6,986 nt of DNA from Candidatus Equibacterium intestinale. GTDB lineage: Bacteria; Bacteroidota; Bacteroidia; Bacteroidales; UBA932. Below, piece by piece: positions 1 to 6,503 of the stretch; within the stretch, counting starts at the first letter, position 1, and the number at the start of each line of letters is the position of its first letter. Where the stretch lies: contig JAGHVP010000224.1 in NCBI GenBank assembly GCA_018064305.1, positions 1 through 6,986 on the forward strand, written 5' to 3'. The position numbers and the translations under genes are program-made. A model generated the notes under the pieces. It was given only the letters and a program-made list of their open reading frames with translations, was not told where the DNA came from and searched no databases.

Positions 1-578
1 ATACAGACGACCGCGTGCAGGCCATGGCTGTAGTATGCGGATTCGCCGAGCCCGACAAATATCCTGCAATCAGCGCAATCCTTCACGACAAGTCTTATGC
101 AAGTTCATACATGGAGAAATATGTGATGGATGCGCTCTTCAAGATGGGAGAACCTGAATATGCAGTAGAACGTGTGCAGCGGAAATACGGTCCGATGGTA
201 TATCATCCAGACCATACAACGCTCTTTGAAGGATGGCTTGTCGGCTCGGGTATATATGGCGGTGGATCTACCAACCATGCATGGAGCGGCGGTCCGCTTA
301 TCTCGATGTGCCAGCTTATACTTGGAGTCAATCCTGTGTCTGCAGGCTGGAAGACATTCACAGTGGCTCCGAATCCGGAGAGCATCAAAGAAGTTGATCT
401 GGTGATACCTTCTGCGGCAGGAAACATTGCCTATTCGTACAGTGATACCGACAGCGTATTTACACTGCGGCTCTCCGTGCCTTCAGGGGCAGAAGCGCAT
501 GTGACAATGCCCTACAGCGGTGAGCAGAGCATTCTGAAAGCTGGCGAACACACCCTTGTTGCCAATAAAAATAATTAA
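1..578 (+). CDS. Alpha-L-rhamnosidase (GH78-like), C-terminal part, 5' end outside window
   Basis: This is the 3' end of a glycoside hydrolase that would release terminal alpha-L-rhamnose from glycans, probably in the periplasm or at the cell surface (location inferred, since the N-terminus is missing). The frame is open to the left edge: codons from position 3 read TDDRVQAMAVVCGFAEP, so the GTG at 15 and the later ATGs are internal. Visible are the last helices of the (alpha/alpha)6 barrel, with HTTLFEGW (the Glu at 228-230 sits where GH78 enzymes carry the TLWE-type probable catalytic base) and NHAWSGGPL, a family hallmark. A C-terminal beta-sandwich follows (GWKTFTVAPNP, then a strand-rich stretch with AAGNIAYSY). 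The gene ends at TAA 576-578, converging on nagA with a 5-bp gap. The family call is firm. Substrate specificity is not visible, and rhamnosidase subfamilies differ in their targets. Confidence 0.9.
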   Translation, partial: TDDRVQAMAVVCGFAEPDKYPAISAILHDKSYASSYMEKYVMDALFKMGEPEYAVERVQRKYGPMVYHPDHTTLFEGWLVGSGIYGGGSTNHAWSGGPLISMCQLILGVNPVSAGWKTFTVAPNPESIKEVDLVIPSAAGNIAYSYSDTDSVFTLRLSVPSGAEAHVTMPYSGEQSILKAGEHTLVANKNN

Positions 579-591
579 CAGGATTATTTTT
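567..591. terminator. AT-only perfect inverted repeat between convergent genes, candidate bidirectional terminator
   Basis: A perfect 9-bp inverted repeat, AAAAATAAT (567-575) and ATTATTTTT (583-591), is separated by a 7-base loop TAACAGG. Read on either strand it ends in a run of five T, the layout of a bidirectional terminator. It spans the junction of the two convergent genes: the rhamnosidase stop TAA (576-578) lies in the loop, and the nagA stop (584-586 on the plus strand) lies in the right arm. The stem has no G-C pair, so the hairpin would be weak. Termination activity is inferred. Confidence 0.5.
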
Positions 592-1726
592 CGTAACGCA
601 GTTCACCGCCCACTATGGTCTTGTGAACATTGAAATCGTTGTCAATCATTGCAATATCTGCGAGATAGCCTGTTTCAAGACGCCCCAGATTATTCAGCCC
701 AAGGCTGTAGGAAGCAGTAAGTGAGCTGGCTTTGAGTGCGTCGCAAAGCGGCAGTCCGGTTATTTCAACAATGTTTCTGAGGGCTGTGTTGATCTGCAGT
801 ATACTGCCGGCAAGGGCACCGTTGCTGGCCAGTCTGGCGGCACCGTTGCTTACGATGACATCAAGTCCACCCAGTGTGTAGGGGCCGTCAGGCATGCCTG
901 CAGCCCGCATGGCATCGGTGATGAGTATCATGTGGTCAATCCCTTTTACTTTGAATGCCAGCTGAATCATGTTGGCTGATGTGTGAATCTTGTCGCAAAT
1001 CATTTCTGCATAGACAGTGTCATGCAGCAGACCTGCTCCTACCAGCCCGATGTCCCTGTGGTGTATGGGAGACATCTGGTTGCAGAAATGTGTGAGGTTG
1101 CGGAGCCCTTTCGCATAGCAGCGCGCAAATTCATTGTATTTGGCTGCACTGTGTGCCGCTGAAGGGGTTATGCCTTTTGCAAGGAGCGAAGTGACGAAAG
1201 CGTCACCGCAGGGGAGTTCTGGTGCGAACGATACTTTCTTTATTGGGAAGATGCGTGTGAGACGATCTACCATTCCTATGTCAGGCATACGGACATAATT
1301 CGGATTCTGTGCTCCAACTTCGCTAGGGTTGATGAAAGGACCTTCAAGGTGGACCGCAGGCATCCTGCATCCTTTGCCGTTGTATTTTGAGATGGCGCTG
1401 AGCGCATCTGACAGTGCTTCCTCGCTGAGGGTGAGTGTGGTGGGAAGGACGGTGGTTACGCCTTCTTCGAGTTTGTGTTCTCCTATGGTATTGACTCCGT
1501 CTGCGTTGCCGTCGGCGAAATCGCAGTTGTTGCGTCCGTGACAGTGGATGTCAATAAATCCCGGTACGGCTGTAAGTCCTTGTCCGTCAATGATATGGTC
1601 TGCTGATGGAAGAGATTCACCCTGAGTGATGATACTATGGATATGGTTGTCTTCAATGAAAAGGCTCCCGTTCTTGATTTCGAATCCGGGAGATGCGATG
1701 TTGCAGTTTTTGATGAGAGTGCGCAT
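584..1726 (-). CDS. nagA: N-acetylglucosamine-6-phosphate deacetylase (NagA)
   Basis: A 380-residue cytoplasmic amidohydrolase converting N-acetylglucosamine-6-phosphate to glucosamine-6-phosphate plus acetate, the step before NagB in amino-sugar catabolism and also used in cell-wall recycling. All family metal and catalytic positions can be seen: HCHG (H61, H63) after PGFIDI, HLEGPF (E128), AHSAAKY (H192), NLTHFCNQMSP (H213), CDKIHTS (H248, substrate region) and the catalytic Asp in ITDAM (D271). Spacing closely follows E. coli NagA. The HxH pair at 61-63 is of the B. subtilis type rather than the E. coli type, so a two-metal site is possible. Length is normal. The ATG at 1726 starts MRTLIKNCNI, right for the small beta-domain at the N-terminus. 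No nagB lies beside it. A candidate promoter stands 36 bp upstream, so it is probably expressed independently of the barrel gene before it. Confidence 0.95.
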   Translation of the reverse strand: MRTLIKNCNIASPGFEIKNGSLFIEDNHIHSIITQGESLPSADHIIDGQGLTAVPGFIDIHCHGRNNCDFADGNADGVNTIGEHKLEEGVTTVLPTTLTLSEEALSDALSAISKYNGKGCRMPAVHLEGPFINPSEVGAQNPNYVRMPDIGMVDRLTRIFPIKKVSFAPELPCGDAFVTSLLAKGITPSAAHSAAKYNEFARCYAKGLRNLTHFCNQMSPIHHRDIGLVGAGLLHDTVYAEMICDKIHTSANMIQLAFKVKGIDHMILITDAMRAAGMPDGPYTLGGLDVIVSNGAARLASNGALAGSILQINTALRNIVEITGLPLCDALKASSLTASYSLGLNNLGRLETGYLADIAMIDNDFNVHKTIVGGELRYEK

Positions 1727-1761
1727 ACTCTATGCTGTCTGTTAATGTGTATAGTTGACAG

Positions 1762-1769
1762 CAAAAGTA
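1762..1769 (-). promoter_or_regulatory. Candidate Bacteroidota -7 promoter element for nagA
   Basis: On the minus strand these bases read TACTTTTG, a full match to the Bacteroidota sigma-ABfr -7 consensus TAnnTTTG. It lies 35 bp before the nagA ATG, predicting a 5' leader of roughly 30 nt. No good -33 TTTG was found about 20 bp further upstream, so the call rests on the -7 box and its position in the 88-bp gap between genes. Confidence 0.5.
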
Positions 1770-1786
1770 CAAATAATATCAATGCC

Positions 1787-1809
1787 CGTCACTCTCTGAC
1801 GCGTTTTTT
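1787..1809 (+). terminator. Short hairpin plus T-run facing the plus strand
   Basis: CGTCA (1787-1791) pairs with TGACG (1797-1801) across a 5-base loop CTCTC, followed two bases later by six T (1804-1809). This has the form of a small intrinsic terminator for plus-strand transcription, yet no plus-strand gene ends nearby: the closest upstream one stops at 578. It could stop transcripts reading antisense through nagA, or be chance. On the minus strand the A-run precedes the hairpin, so it would not work as a terminator for the barrel gene. Confidence 0.25.
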
Positions 1810-1814
1810 ATTTG

Positions 1815-2483
1815 TCAGAATCGGAAACCTGCGTGAAGTGCAAGGGATGGAAGAAGCCAGGAATATGTCTTGGATGTGGCAGTGCCGGTATAACCTGAGT
1901 CGTCAGGCGCAGTCAGACAGGTGATGTCGTGACGGTCGAATATGCATTTCTGGAAATTGGGACCCACTGCCAGATACCAGCTGCGGCTCTTATCGGCACC
2001 GCGCTGCTTGAAGTTTATACCGAACGAGGGCTCGACATACATGCCGCCCTTGCGGGTGGTCTTGTCAAAAAGTTTCTGGTCTGCGTCGAAGCGGAATACG
2101 GCGAATTCATATCCGACATCCGCACGTACGAAAAATGAGTTTGTGCGTCCTTTGCTGAGATAGTACTGCAAAGAACCGTAAACAGGAACAAAGAAATTGT
2201 TTGCCTCACGCTCTCTGTCGAAAGATGCAGAACCGTCGGTGGCATTCACCCTCACGAACTTTGTGAGGTAGGATGTCATCTCCATTCCGCTGCCGACACC
2301 CACGAACAGACCGCCTCCCCAGGGGATACGGTACCCGTTGAGGATGTTGATGCCGTAGTAGTTGTTGCTGGTACGGCAGAGTCCCTGTGAACCTATAAGT
2401 TCGAACGAGAGCTCATAGCCCTGTGCGTAAGATGCAAGGGAAAACGATATCAGAACAAGCAGTGAGGCAAATAATTTCTTCAT
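1815..2483 (-). CDS. Small outer-membrane beta-barrel protein, function unknown
   Basis: A 222-residue exported protein. The N-terminus MKKLFASLLVLISFSLASYA is a classic Sec signal peptide with probable cleavage after A20 (SYA then Q). The mature part alternates polar and hydrophobic or aromatic residues in strand-like segments rich in G, Y and F (for example GGGLFVGVGSGMEMTSYL, FFVPVYGSLQYYL, SFFVRADVGYEFAVF, YVEPSFGINF). It ends ALHAGFRF with a terminal Phe, the usual C-terminal signature for Bam-mediated insertion. Length suggests about 8-10 strands, as in the PF13568-like outer-membrane proteins common in Bacteroidota. Two Cys (in GLCRTS and ITCLTA) are present. No ligand or catalytic motif is recognised. 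It lies 32 bp after mscL but has its own candidate promoter. The ATG at 2483 is chosen because it opens the signal peptide. Confidence 0.8.
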   Translation of the reverse strand: MKKLFASLLVLISFSLASYAQGYELSFELIGSQGLCRTSNNYYGINILNGYRIPWGGGLFVGVGSGMEMTSYLTKFVRVNATDGSASFDREREANNFFVPVYGSLQYYLSKGRTNSFFVRADVGYEFAVFRFDADQKLFDKTTRKGGMYVEPSFGINFKQRGADKSRSWYLAVGPNFQKCIFDRHDITCLTAPDDSGYTGTATSKTYSWLLPSLALHAGFRF

Positions 2484-2489
2484 TTCAGT

Positions 2490-2503
2490 GCGGTTTAAGC
2501 CGC
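2490..2503 (-). other. Small hairpin in the leader of the beta-barrel gene
   Basis: On the minus strand GCGG-CTTAAA-CCGC forms a 4-bp G/C stem with a 6-base loop between the candidate -7 box and the ATG at 2483. It would sit at or very near the 5' end of the mRNA, where such stems can protect against decay. No T-run follows, so it is not a terminator for mscL. It is short enough to be chance. Confidence 0.25.
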
Positions 2504-2510
2504 AAATATA
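2503..2510 (-). promoter_or_regulatory. Candidate Bacteroidota -7 promoter element for the beta-barrel gene
   Basis: The minus strand reads TATATTTG, a full match to TAnnTTTG, 19 bp before the ATG at 2483 and just after the mscL stop (2516-2518). The predicted leader is short, roughly 10-15 nt. No convincing -33 TTTG is present about 20 bp upstream, which falls inside the mscL 3' end. The match suggests the barrel gene can be transcribed apart from fucI-mscL. Confidence 0.45.
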
Positions 2511-2515
2511 ATAAT

Positions 2516-2932
2516 TTATTTCTTCAGGCTGTCGCGGATCTCGCGGAGAAGAAGGATATCTTCAGGTGTGGCAGGTTCGGGTTCAGGCTCTGCGGGAGCT
2601 TCCTCTTTCTTCTTGAGGTCGGAGAGTTTGTTGATGCCCTTGACAACGAGGAAGATGCACCATGCGATGATGAGGAAGTCCAGAATAACCTGGATGAAGT
2701 TGCCGTATGTCACTGCAACCTCGGCCTTGTCACCAACAGCCTCGCTGAGCACCCATTTCCAGCTTGTGAAGTCGACACCACCAACAAGTTTGCCGATGAG
2801 GGGCATGATGATGTCTGATACAAGTGATGAAACGATCTTGCCGAATGCACCGCCGATAACAACACCGACAGCCATGTCAATTACATTACCTTTGATTGCG
2901 AATTCCTTGAATTCGTTGAGAAATTTACCCAT
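2516..2932 (-). CDS. mscL: Large-conductance mechanosensitive channel MscL
   Basis: A 138-residue inner-membrane channel that opens under membrane tension to release solutes after osmotic downshock. The N-terminal helix MGKFLNEFKEFAIKG leads into the pore helix TM1 (about residues 16-45), with the family signature NVIDMAVGVVIGGAFGKIVSSLV and DIIMP. A periplasmic loop (about 46-77, GGVDFTSWKW) precedes TM2 (about 78-99, NFIQVILDFLIIAWCIFLVV). The cytoplasmic tail has the KKKEE cluster, an acidic proline-rich linker (EEAPAEPEPEPATPED, 110-125), and a C-terminal bundle helix ILLLREIRDSLKK. Length is typical. It follows fucI by 22 bp with no promoter or terminator visible in the gap, so it is probably on the fucI transcript. 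There is no Shine-Dalgarno before the ATG. The identification is secure. Confidence 0.97.
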   Translation of the reverse strand: MGKFLNEFKEFAIKGNVIDMAVGVVIGGAFGKIVSSLVSDIIMPLIGKLVGGVDFTSWKWVLSEAVGDKAEVAVTYGNFIQVILDFLIIAWCIFLVVKGINKLSDLKKKEEAPAEPEPEPATPEDILLLREIRDSLKK

Positions 2933-2954
2933 AGTTTTTATGCTTTGTTAATTG

Positions 2955-4778
2955 TTATTTGTAGATTGGACCGAAGTTCTGGCATGCGCGGAAGTCTGCA
3001 CCTTCCTGATCCATTCCGAATGAATTCCATACTGCGGGACGGAATACCTTCTCTTCGGGTACGTTGTGCATGCATACGGGGATGCGGAGCATAGAGCAGA
3101 GTGTGATTACATCTGCGCCGATATGTCCGTAGGCGATTGCACCGTGGTTTGCACCCCAGTAGTTCATCACTGAATATACGTCCTTGATGTTGTTGATCTT
3201 TTCGTTTGTGCGGGGAACGAACCATGTTGTAGGCCATGTGGGGTCTGTACGCTCGTCGAGAATCTTGTGAGCCTTGGGGTCAAGCTCCACAGACCATCCC
3301 TCTACAAGCTGCATCACGGGGCCGAGACCCTTCACGATGTTGAGACGCATCATAGTCATAGGCATGCCGCCCTTTGTGAGGAAGTTGCTTGAGAATCCGC
3401 CGCCACGGAAGTAGTCGCGGTCTGCAGGTGCCCAGTTGGTGGCTTTCAGGCAGGCTTCTACGTCTTTCTCTGTCATTTCCCAGGGAGCCTTCATGGTAGG
3501 ATTGCCGTTCTCGTCGCACATTGCACCTGTTGCGTCGAGTGTGGTTGCACCTGAGTTGATGAGGTGGATGAATCCGCCTGCTGCGCGTCCTTCAGGAGTC
3601 CAGCCGGTAACTCTCTTGACTGCTTCGGGGCTCCAGTATGTACGTACGTCTGAGAACATCACTCCCTTGCCGGTAAGCAGGTGTCCGAACAGCATCGACA
3701 TACCGTTGAGGTGGTCGTTCTCTGTAGCCATGATCATTGCCTCGCGGATACCGTTCCAGTCGAATGAGGTGCAGAGCATTGCCTCGGGGAAGTCGAAGTT
3801 TGGCTTGTAGTCTGTCCACTGGCGCTGTCCCTGAACACCGGCAGCGATTGCGTTGTGTCCGAGAGATTCTTCCTTGTATCCCATTTCAAGAAGCTTGGGG
3901 TTGCCCTTCATGAGGTCACGCATGATCATCATGCATTTCACTGTGAACTCCCAGTCTTCGTCTTTCTCTGCGCGTGTCTTGCCTTTACCCTTACCGTTGA
4001 ATGTGGTCATAGGTGTGCCGGGCATTACCTCGCGGTCTTCGTTGCGGTCGCGTGCTTCCTGGGTCTTGCAGTATTTCTCTACCCATGCCATAGCCTTCTT
4101 GAACTCGTCGTGGTCATAGATGCCGTAGTCCACACGGCGGAGGATTTCAACGAGAGAGATGTATTCGGTGCGCATGCCGAGATAGTCCTGGAGGAAGTCG
4201 GCGTTTACCATAGAACCTGCGATACCCATGCAGGTGTTGCCCATGGCAAGGTAGCTCTTACCCCTCATTGTGGCAACAGCCTGAGCGGCGCGTGCCCAGC
4301 GCAGGATTTTCTCCTGTGCGTCTTCGGGGATGTCGTTGTCTTCGAGGTCCTGTACATCGTGACCATAGATTCCGAATGCGGGAATGCCTTTCTGTGCGTG
4401 TGCTGCAAGGACAGCTGCAAGATAAACGGCACCGGGACGGTTTGTACAGTTGAATCCCCACACAGCCTTGGGATAGGTGGGATTCATATCCATTGTCTCT
4501 GATCCATAGCACCAGCAGGCAGTGACTGTGATGGTGGAGCCTACACCTTCATGTTCGAATTTCTCGGCGCAGGCGGCACTTTCCGCAACGCGGCCGATCG
4601 TGCCGTCGGCAATTACGCACTGTACGGGTGAACCGTCACCATTCTTGACATTAGATTCAATGAGTTTCTTGACCTCATTGGCCAGCAGCATGGTCTTTTC
4701 TTCAAGACTTTCACGGATACCGCCCTGACGGCCGTCAATGACCGGGCGGATACCGATTTTCGGATAATTCTTTGCCAT
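2955..4778 (-). CDS. fucI: L-fucose isomerase FucI
   Basis: A cytoplasmic Mn-dependent isomerase of 607 residues (E. coli FucI has 591) converting L-fucose to L-fuculose, the first step of fucose catabolism; the family also accepts D-arabinose. The start is set at 4778, MAKNYPKIGIRPVIDGRQGG, because that is the conserved family N-terminus; the open frame extends 11 codons further to 4811 without resemblance. Active-site motifs are intact: ATENDHLNGM with the catalytic Glu (E353), FSDVRTYWSPEA with the catalytic Asp (D377), and AYGHIGADVITL with the metal-binding His (H552), matching E337, D361 and H528 of E. coli. SLGHNAIAAGVQGQRQWTD and TSFDWNGIREA are also family hallmarks. No fucK, fucA or fucose transporter is adjacent. 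mscL follows 22 bp downstream. The 68-bp AT-rich gap upstream probably holds its promoter. Confidence 0.97.
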   Translation of the reverse strand: MAKNYPKIGIRPVIDGRQGGIRESLEEKTMLLANEVKKLIESNVKNGDGSPVQCVIADGTIGRVAESAACAEKFEHEGVGSTITVTACWCYGSETMDMNPTYPKAVWGFNCTNRPGAVYLAAVLAAHAQKGIPAFGIYGHDVQDLEDNDIPEDAQEKILRWARAAQAVATMRGKSYLAMGNTCMGIAGSMVNADFLQDYLGMRTEYISLVEILRRVDYGIYDHDEFKKAMAWVEKYCKTQEARDRNEDREVMPGTPMTTFNGKGKGKTRAEKDEDWEFTVKCMMIMRDLMKGNPKLLEMGYKEESLGHNAIAAGVQGQRQWTDYKPNFDFPEAMLCTSFDWNGIREAMIMATENDHLNGMSMLFGHLLTGKGVMFSDVRTYWSPEAVKRVTGWTPEGRAAGGFIHLINSGATTLDATGAMCDENGNPTMKAPWEMTEKDVEACLKATNWAPADRDYFRGGGFSSNFLTKGGMPMTMMRLNIVKGLGPVMQLVEGWSVELDPKAHKILDERTDPTWPTTWFVPRTNEKINNIKDVYSVMNYWGANHGAIAYGHIGADVITLCSMLRIPVCMHNVPEEKVFRPAVWNSFGMDQEGADFRACQNFGPIYK

Positions 4779-4819
4779 ATTATGTATAATTAAATCGTTT
4801 AAGCAAAACAATAATTGTA

Positions 4820-4827
4820 CAAATATG
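4820..4827 (-). promoter_or_regulatory. Possible -7 promoter element for fucI
   Basis: The 68-bp gap before fucI is very AT-rich. On the minus strand it contains CATATTTG, one mismatch from TAnnTTTG, 41 bp before the ATG at 4778, giving a leader length like that of nagA. A run of nine T (minus strand, 4828-4836) lies just upstream of the box. No -33 element stands out, so this is the best candidate in a gap that is expected to hold a promoter rather than a clear site. Confidence 0.3.
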
Positions 4828-4846
4828 AAAAAAAAATCCTATAATA

Positions 4847-5428
4847 TCAAGACGCAAGCAATGTTTTGTACATAACTAGACAGATCCAGGCGTCTGTTGC
4901 TGCATAAAGCTGCTGAGGGAAAGATAGTTGTGAGGCTTCCCAATTTGAGCATTGCTGCGCCTTGGAAACCTTTCTGCCAAGGATGATTGCGGAAAGCTTC
5001 TTCACACTCTTGTCCTTGATGCCGTAACGTTCGGCAAACTGCTGCAGGTCCATGAACCTGGCGGCCTCGAAATCGTTGTAATACTGAAGCCCGCGGATAT
5101 CGTCGTACACTGCTGCACCTATCTTTGTGATGCTGCGGCTTGCCAGGATATCTGCAAGAGGCTGCGGGATGCCCAGTGTGTGAAGTCTGAAGAGATATGA
5201 TGTGGTTTCGCTGGAAAGCTGCAGAAGCGCCGTCTTGCACCTTGGTGCGTGGGGCTGGAAGATGGGTTTTGTCTCTGTGTCGAACCCGATCATGCGCTGG
5301 GATGCCAGATCCGCCACGGCGGCGTCGAACTCCGGACCTTCGTGGGTGATTATCTTTATCTCCCCCGGAAAGGAGATAAGCTCCATGCTCTCTATTTCTT
5401 CTGGTGTTACGCTTTCTTTATATGTCAT
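4847..5428 (-). CDS. DEDDy-family 3'-5' exonuclease (RNase D / WRN-exonuclease-like domain)
   Basis: A stand-alone nuclease domain of 193 residues. All four acidic residues and the Tyr of the DEDDy class are visible: motif I IGFDTETKP (D50, E52), motif II AAVYDDIRGLQ (D110 most likely), and motif III LYAATDAW (Y175, D179). The stretch CSNWEASQLSFPQQLYAATDAW closely follows the WRN exonuclease pattern (SNW...LYAATDAY), including the conserved NW. It should remove nucleotides from the 3' end of DNA or RNA using two metal ions; the substrate is not known. There is no helicase or HRDC domain. The start at 5428 (MTYKESVTPEEIES) is chosen because it matches the usual short helical lead-in and overlaps the previous gene by 11 bp, suggesting translational coupling. 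A longer reading from 5524 would add 32 residues that merely mirror the upstream gene's coding sequence. Confidence 0.9.
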   Translation of the reverse strand: MTYKESVTPEEIESMELISFPGEIKIITHEGPEFDAAVADLASQRMIGFDTETKPIFQPHAPRCKTALLQLSSETTSYLFRLHTLGIPQPLADILASRSITKIGAAVYDDIRGLQYYNDFEAARFMDLQQFAERYGIKDKSVKKLSAIILGRKVSKAQQCSNWEASQLSFPQQLYAATDAWICLVMYKTLLAS

Positions 5429-6497
5429 AAGGCAGGTCTGTGTAGTGGACCACTTGCTGATCGGTGATGCGTAGTGCAAGGTTGCCGTCGGTACGCAGTG
5501 TACGGTAGCATTCGATTGCCGCATATTCAGTAGGGTCTATGAAAAGCACATCCTCCATAATAACATTCCTGTAAGGATATGTGCCGCGTATTCTTTTTGA
5601 ACGGTAACTCCGTATGATGCCCGAAAACAGCGCCTCGACATCGTCGGTGAGGGAATTCTCCACTATCACGGCGCTTATGGGGGTGTTGTTCCCAGATGCG
5701 TAGTGCTCTTCTATCATGGAGATGAAGGCTTCGTCAAGCATCCTGACGTCTGTTGAATCGGCAGCTCCTACGGCCTTGCTTACAAACGGAATAGTGCCGG
5801 TTATTCCGGCTTCCGCAGAGAGTTCGCCCAGCATTGCAGGGTAGACACCGCTCTCGATGGTACTCTCCTCGGCCAGCAGACCTACGGAGAAGTGGCTGAT
5901 GTGCTGCTCTTTCATTCTGCCGAGCAACCCTTTCACGCCTTCCTCCACAACACCTAAAATCTTCACTCCGGTGCCGCTCAGCTCAAGCATCTGCCTGATG
6001 TCGTCCAGCCCGGTGGCACGTGTGATGTTGCCTGATGCAATTATTATCTTGGCCCTCTCTTTCTCTCCCTGGGCGCATTTGTCTCCCACGAGGAAAAGAG
6101 TGTTCTTTATCGCGGCCTCGCGTATGTCTATCATGCCGTTGGCGTCTGAAACGCTGTCGGCATTGCTGAGCGCATTGTAGTAGATGAAGTGCTCTCCGGC
6201 AAAGTCGCGGATAAGGTCTGATTCTGCGCTGCCGGTGATATTGTCGAACTTGTCGAGGGTTATGATGTCTTCAAGGGCTGCCATGCCGCCCATGTTGAGG
6301 TCGAAGATGCCTATGGGCAGGTCGGAAAGGTTCGAGGGATACTCGTCGAACCTGGCGTAATAGCTGGATGTGGTGTCGTAGAGGGCGGCGTTCACAAGCA
6401 TGTTGCGCACCTCCACGGGCTGATAGCTCTCATTCCTGCAGCAGACGAATGCCGGCAGGAACAAAACCGCAGCCATTATTTTCCCGAACCCTTTCAT
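5418..6497 (-). CDS. Exported (probable lipoprotein) glutamate-racemase-fold protein lacking both catalytic cysteines
   Basis: A 359-residue protein. Residues 1-20 (MKGFGKIMAAVLFLPAFVCC) form a signal peptide ending in two Cys; AFVC or FVCC is an imperfect lipobox, so membrane anchoring is likely but unproven. From residue 60 it tracks the MurI/RacE fold in order: LPIGIFDLNMGGMAALEDI (family PIGxxDSGVGGLTV), EHFIYYNAL (ENIIYxGDT), IIASGNITRATGLDDI (VIACNTAxAxALDDI), VKILGVVEEGVKGLL (IPVxGVIxPGARAA), FSVGLLAEESTIESGVYPAML (IGVIGTxxTIxSxAYEE), AVIVENSLTDDVEALF (LILGCTHYPIL). The catalytic cysteines are replaced (G156, N281), as are the neighbouring substrate residues (DSG becomes DLN, CNT becomes GNI, CTH becomes NSL); only D66 and N157 remain. 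Racemase activity is therefore not expected. It lies 6 bp after purM and overlaps the exonuclease gene by 11 bp. The fold assignment is by eye from motif order; the role is unknown. Confidence 0.75.
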   Translation of the reverse strand: MKGFGKIMAAVLFLPAFVCCRNESYQPVEVRNMLVNAALYDTTSSYYARFDEYPSNLSDLPIGIFDLNMGGMAALEDIITLDKFDNITGSAESDLIRDFAGEHFIYYNALSNADSVSDANGMIDIREAAIKNTLFLVGDKCAQGEKERAKIIIASGNITRATGLDDIRQMLELSGTGVKILGVVEEGVKGLLGRMKEQHISHFSVGLLAEESTIESGVYPAMLGELSAEAGITGTIPFVSKAVGAADSTDVRMLDEAFISMIEEHYASGNNTPISAVIVENSLTDDVEALFSGIIRSYRSKRIRGTYPYRNVIMEDVLFIDPTEYAAIECYRTLRTDGNLALRITDQQVVHYTDLPYDI

Positions 6498-6503
6498 GTG
6501 AGG

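Noticed and set aside
2423..2818. Plus-strand open frame of 131 codons across mscL and the barrel gene start
   Set aside because: Antisense to two well-supported genes and to the promoter region between them; no domain or start signal visible.
3855..4502. Long open frame of 215 codons on the plus strand inside fucI
   Set aside because: It lies wholly antisense to a gene with intact active-site motifs, has Cys/Val/His-rich composition typical of a shadow frame, and resembles no family I recognise.
4779..4811. Upstream extension of fucI by 11 codons
   Set aside because: It falls in the AT-rich leader region, and the family N-terminus begins at the MAKNYPKIG start at 4778.
4828..4836. T9 run (minus strand) after the exonuclease gene as an intrinsic terminator
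   Set aside because: No stable stem precedes the T-run between the stop codon at 4847 and 4837, so it is more likely part of an AT-rich promoter region.
5429..5524. Upstream extension of the exonuclease gene by 32 codons
   Set aside because: The extra residues overlap the racemase-like gene in another frame and do not look like part of the nuclease domain; the start at 5428 fits the family and the 11-bp overlap.
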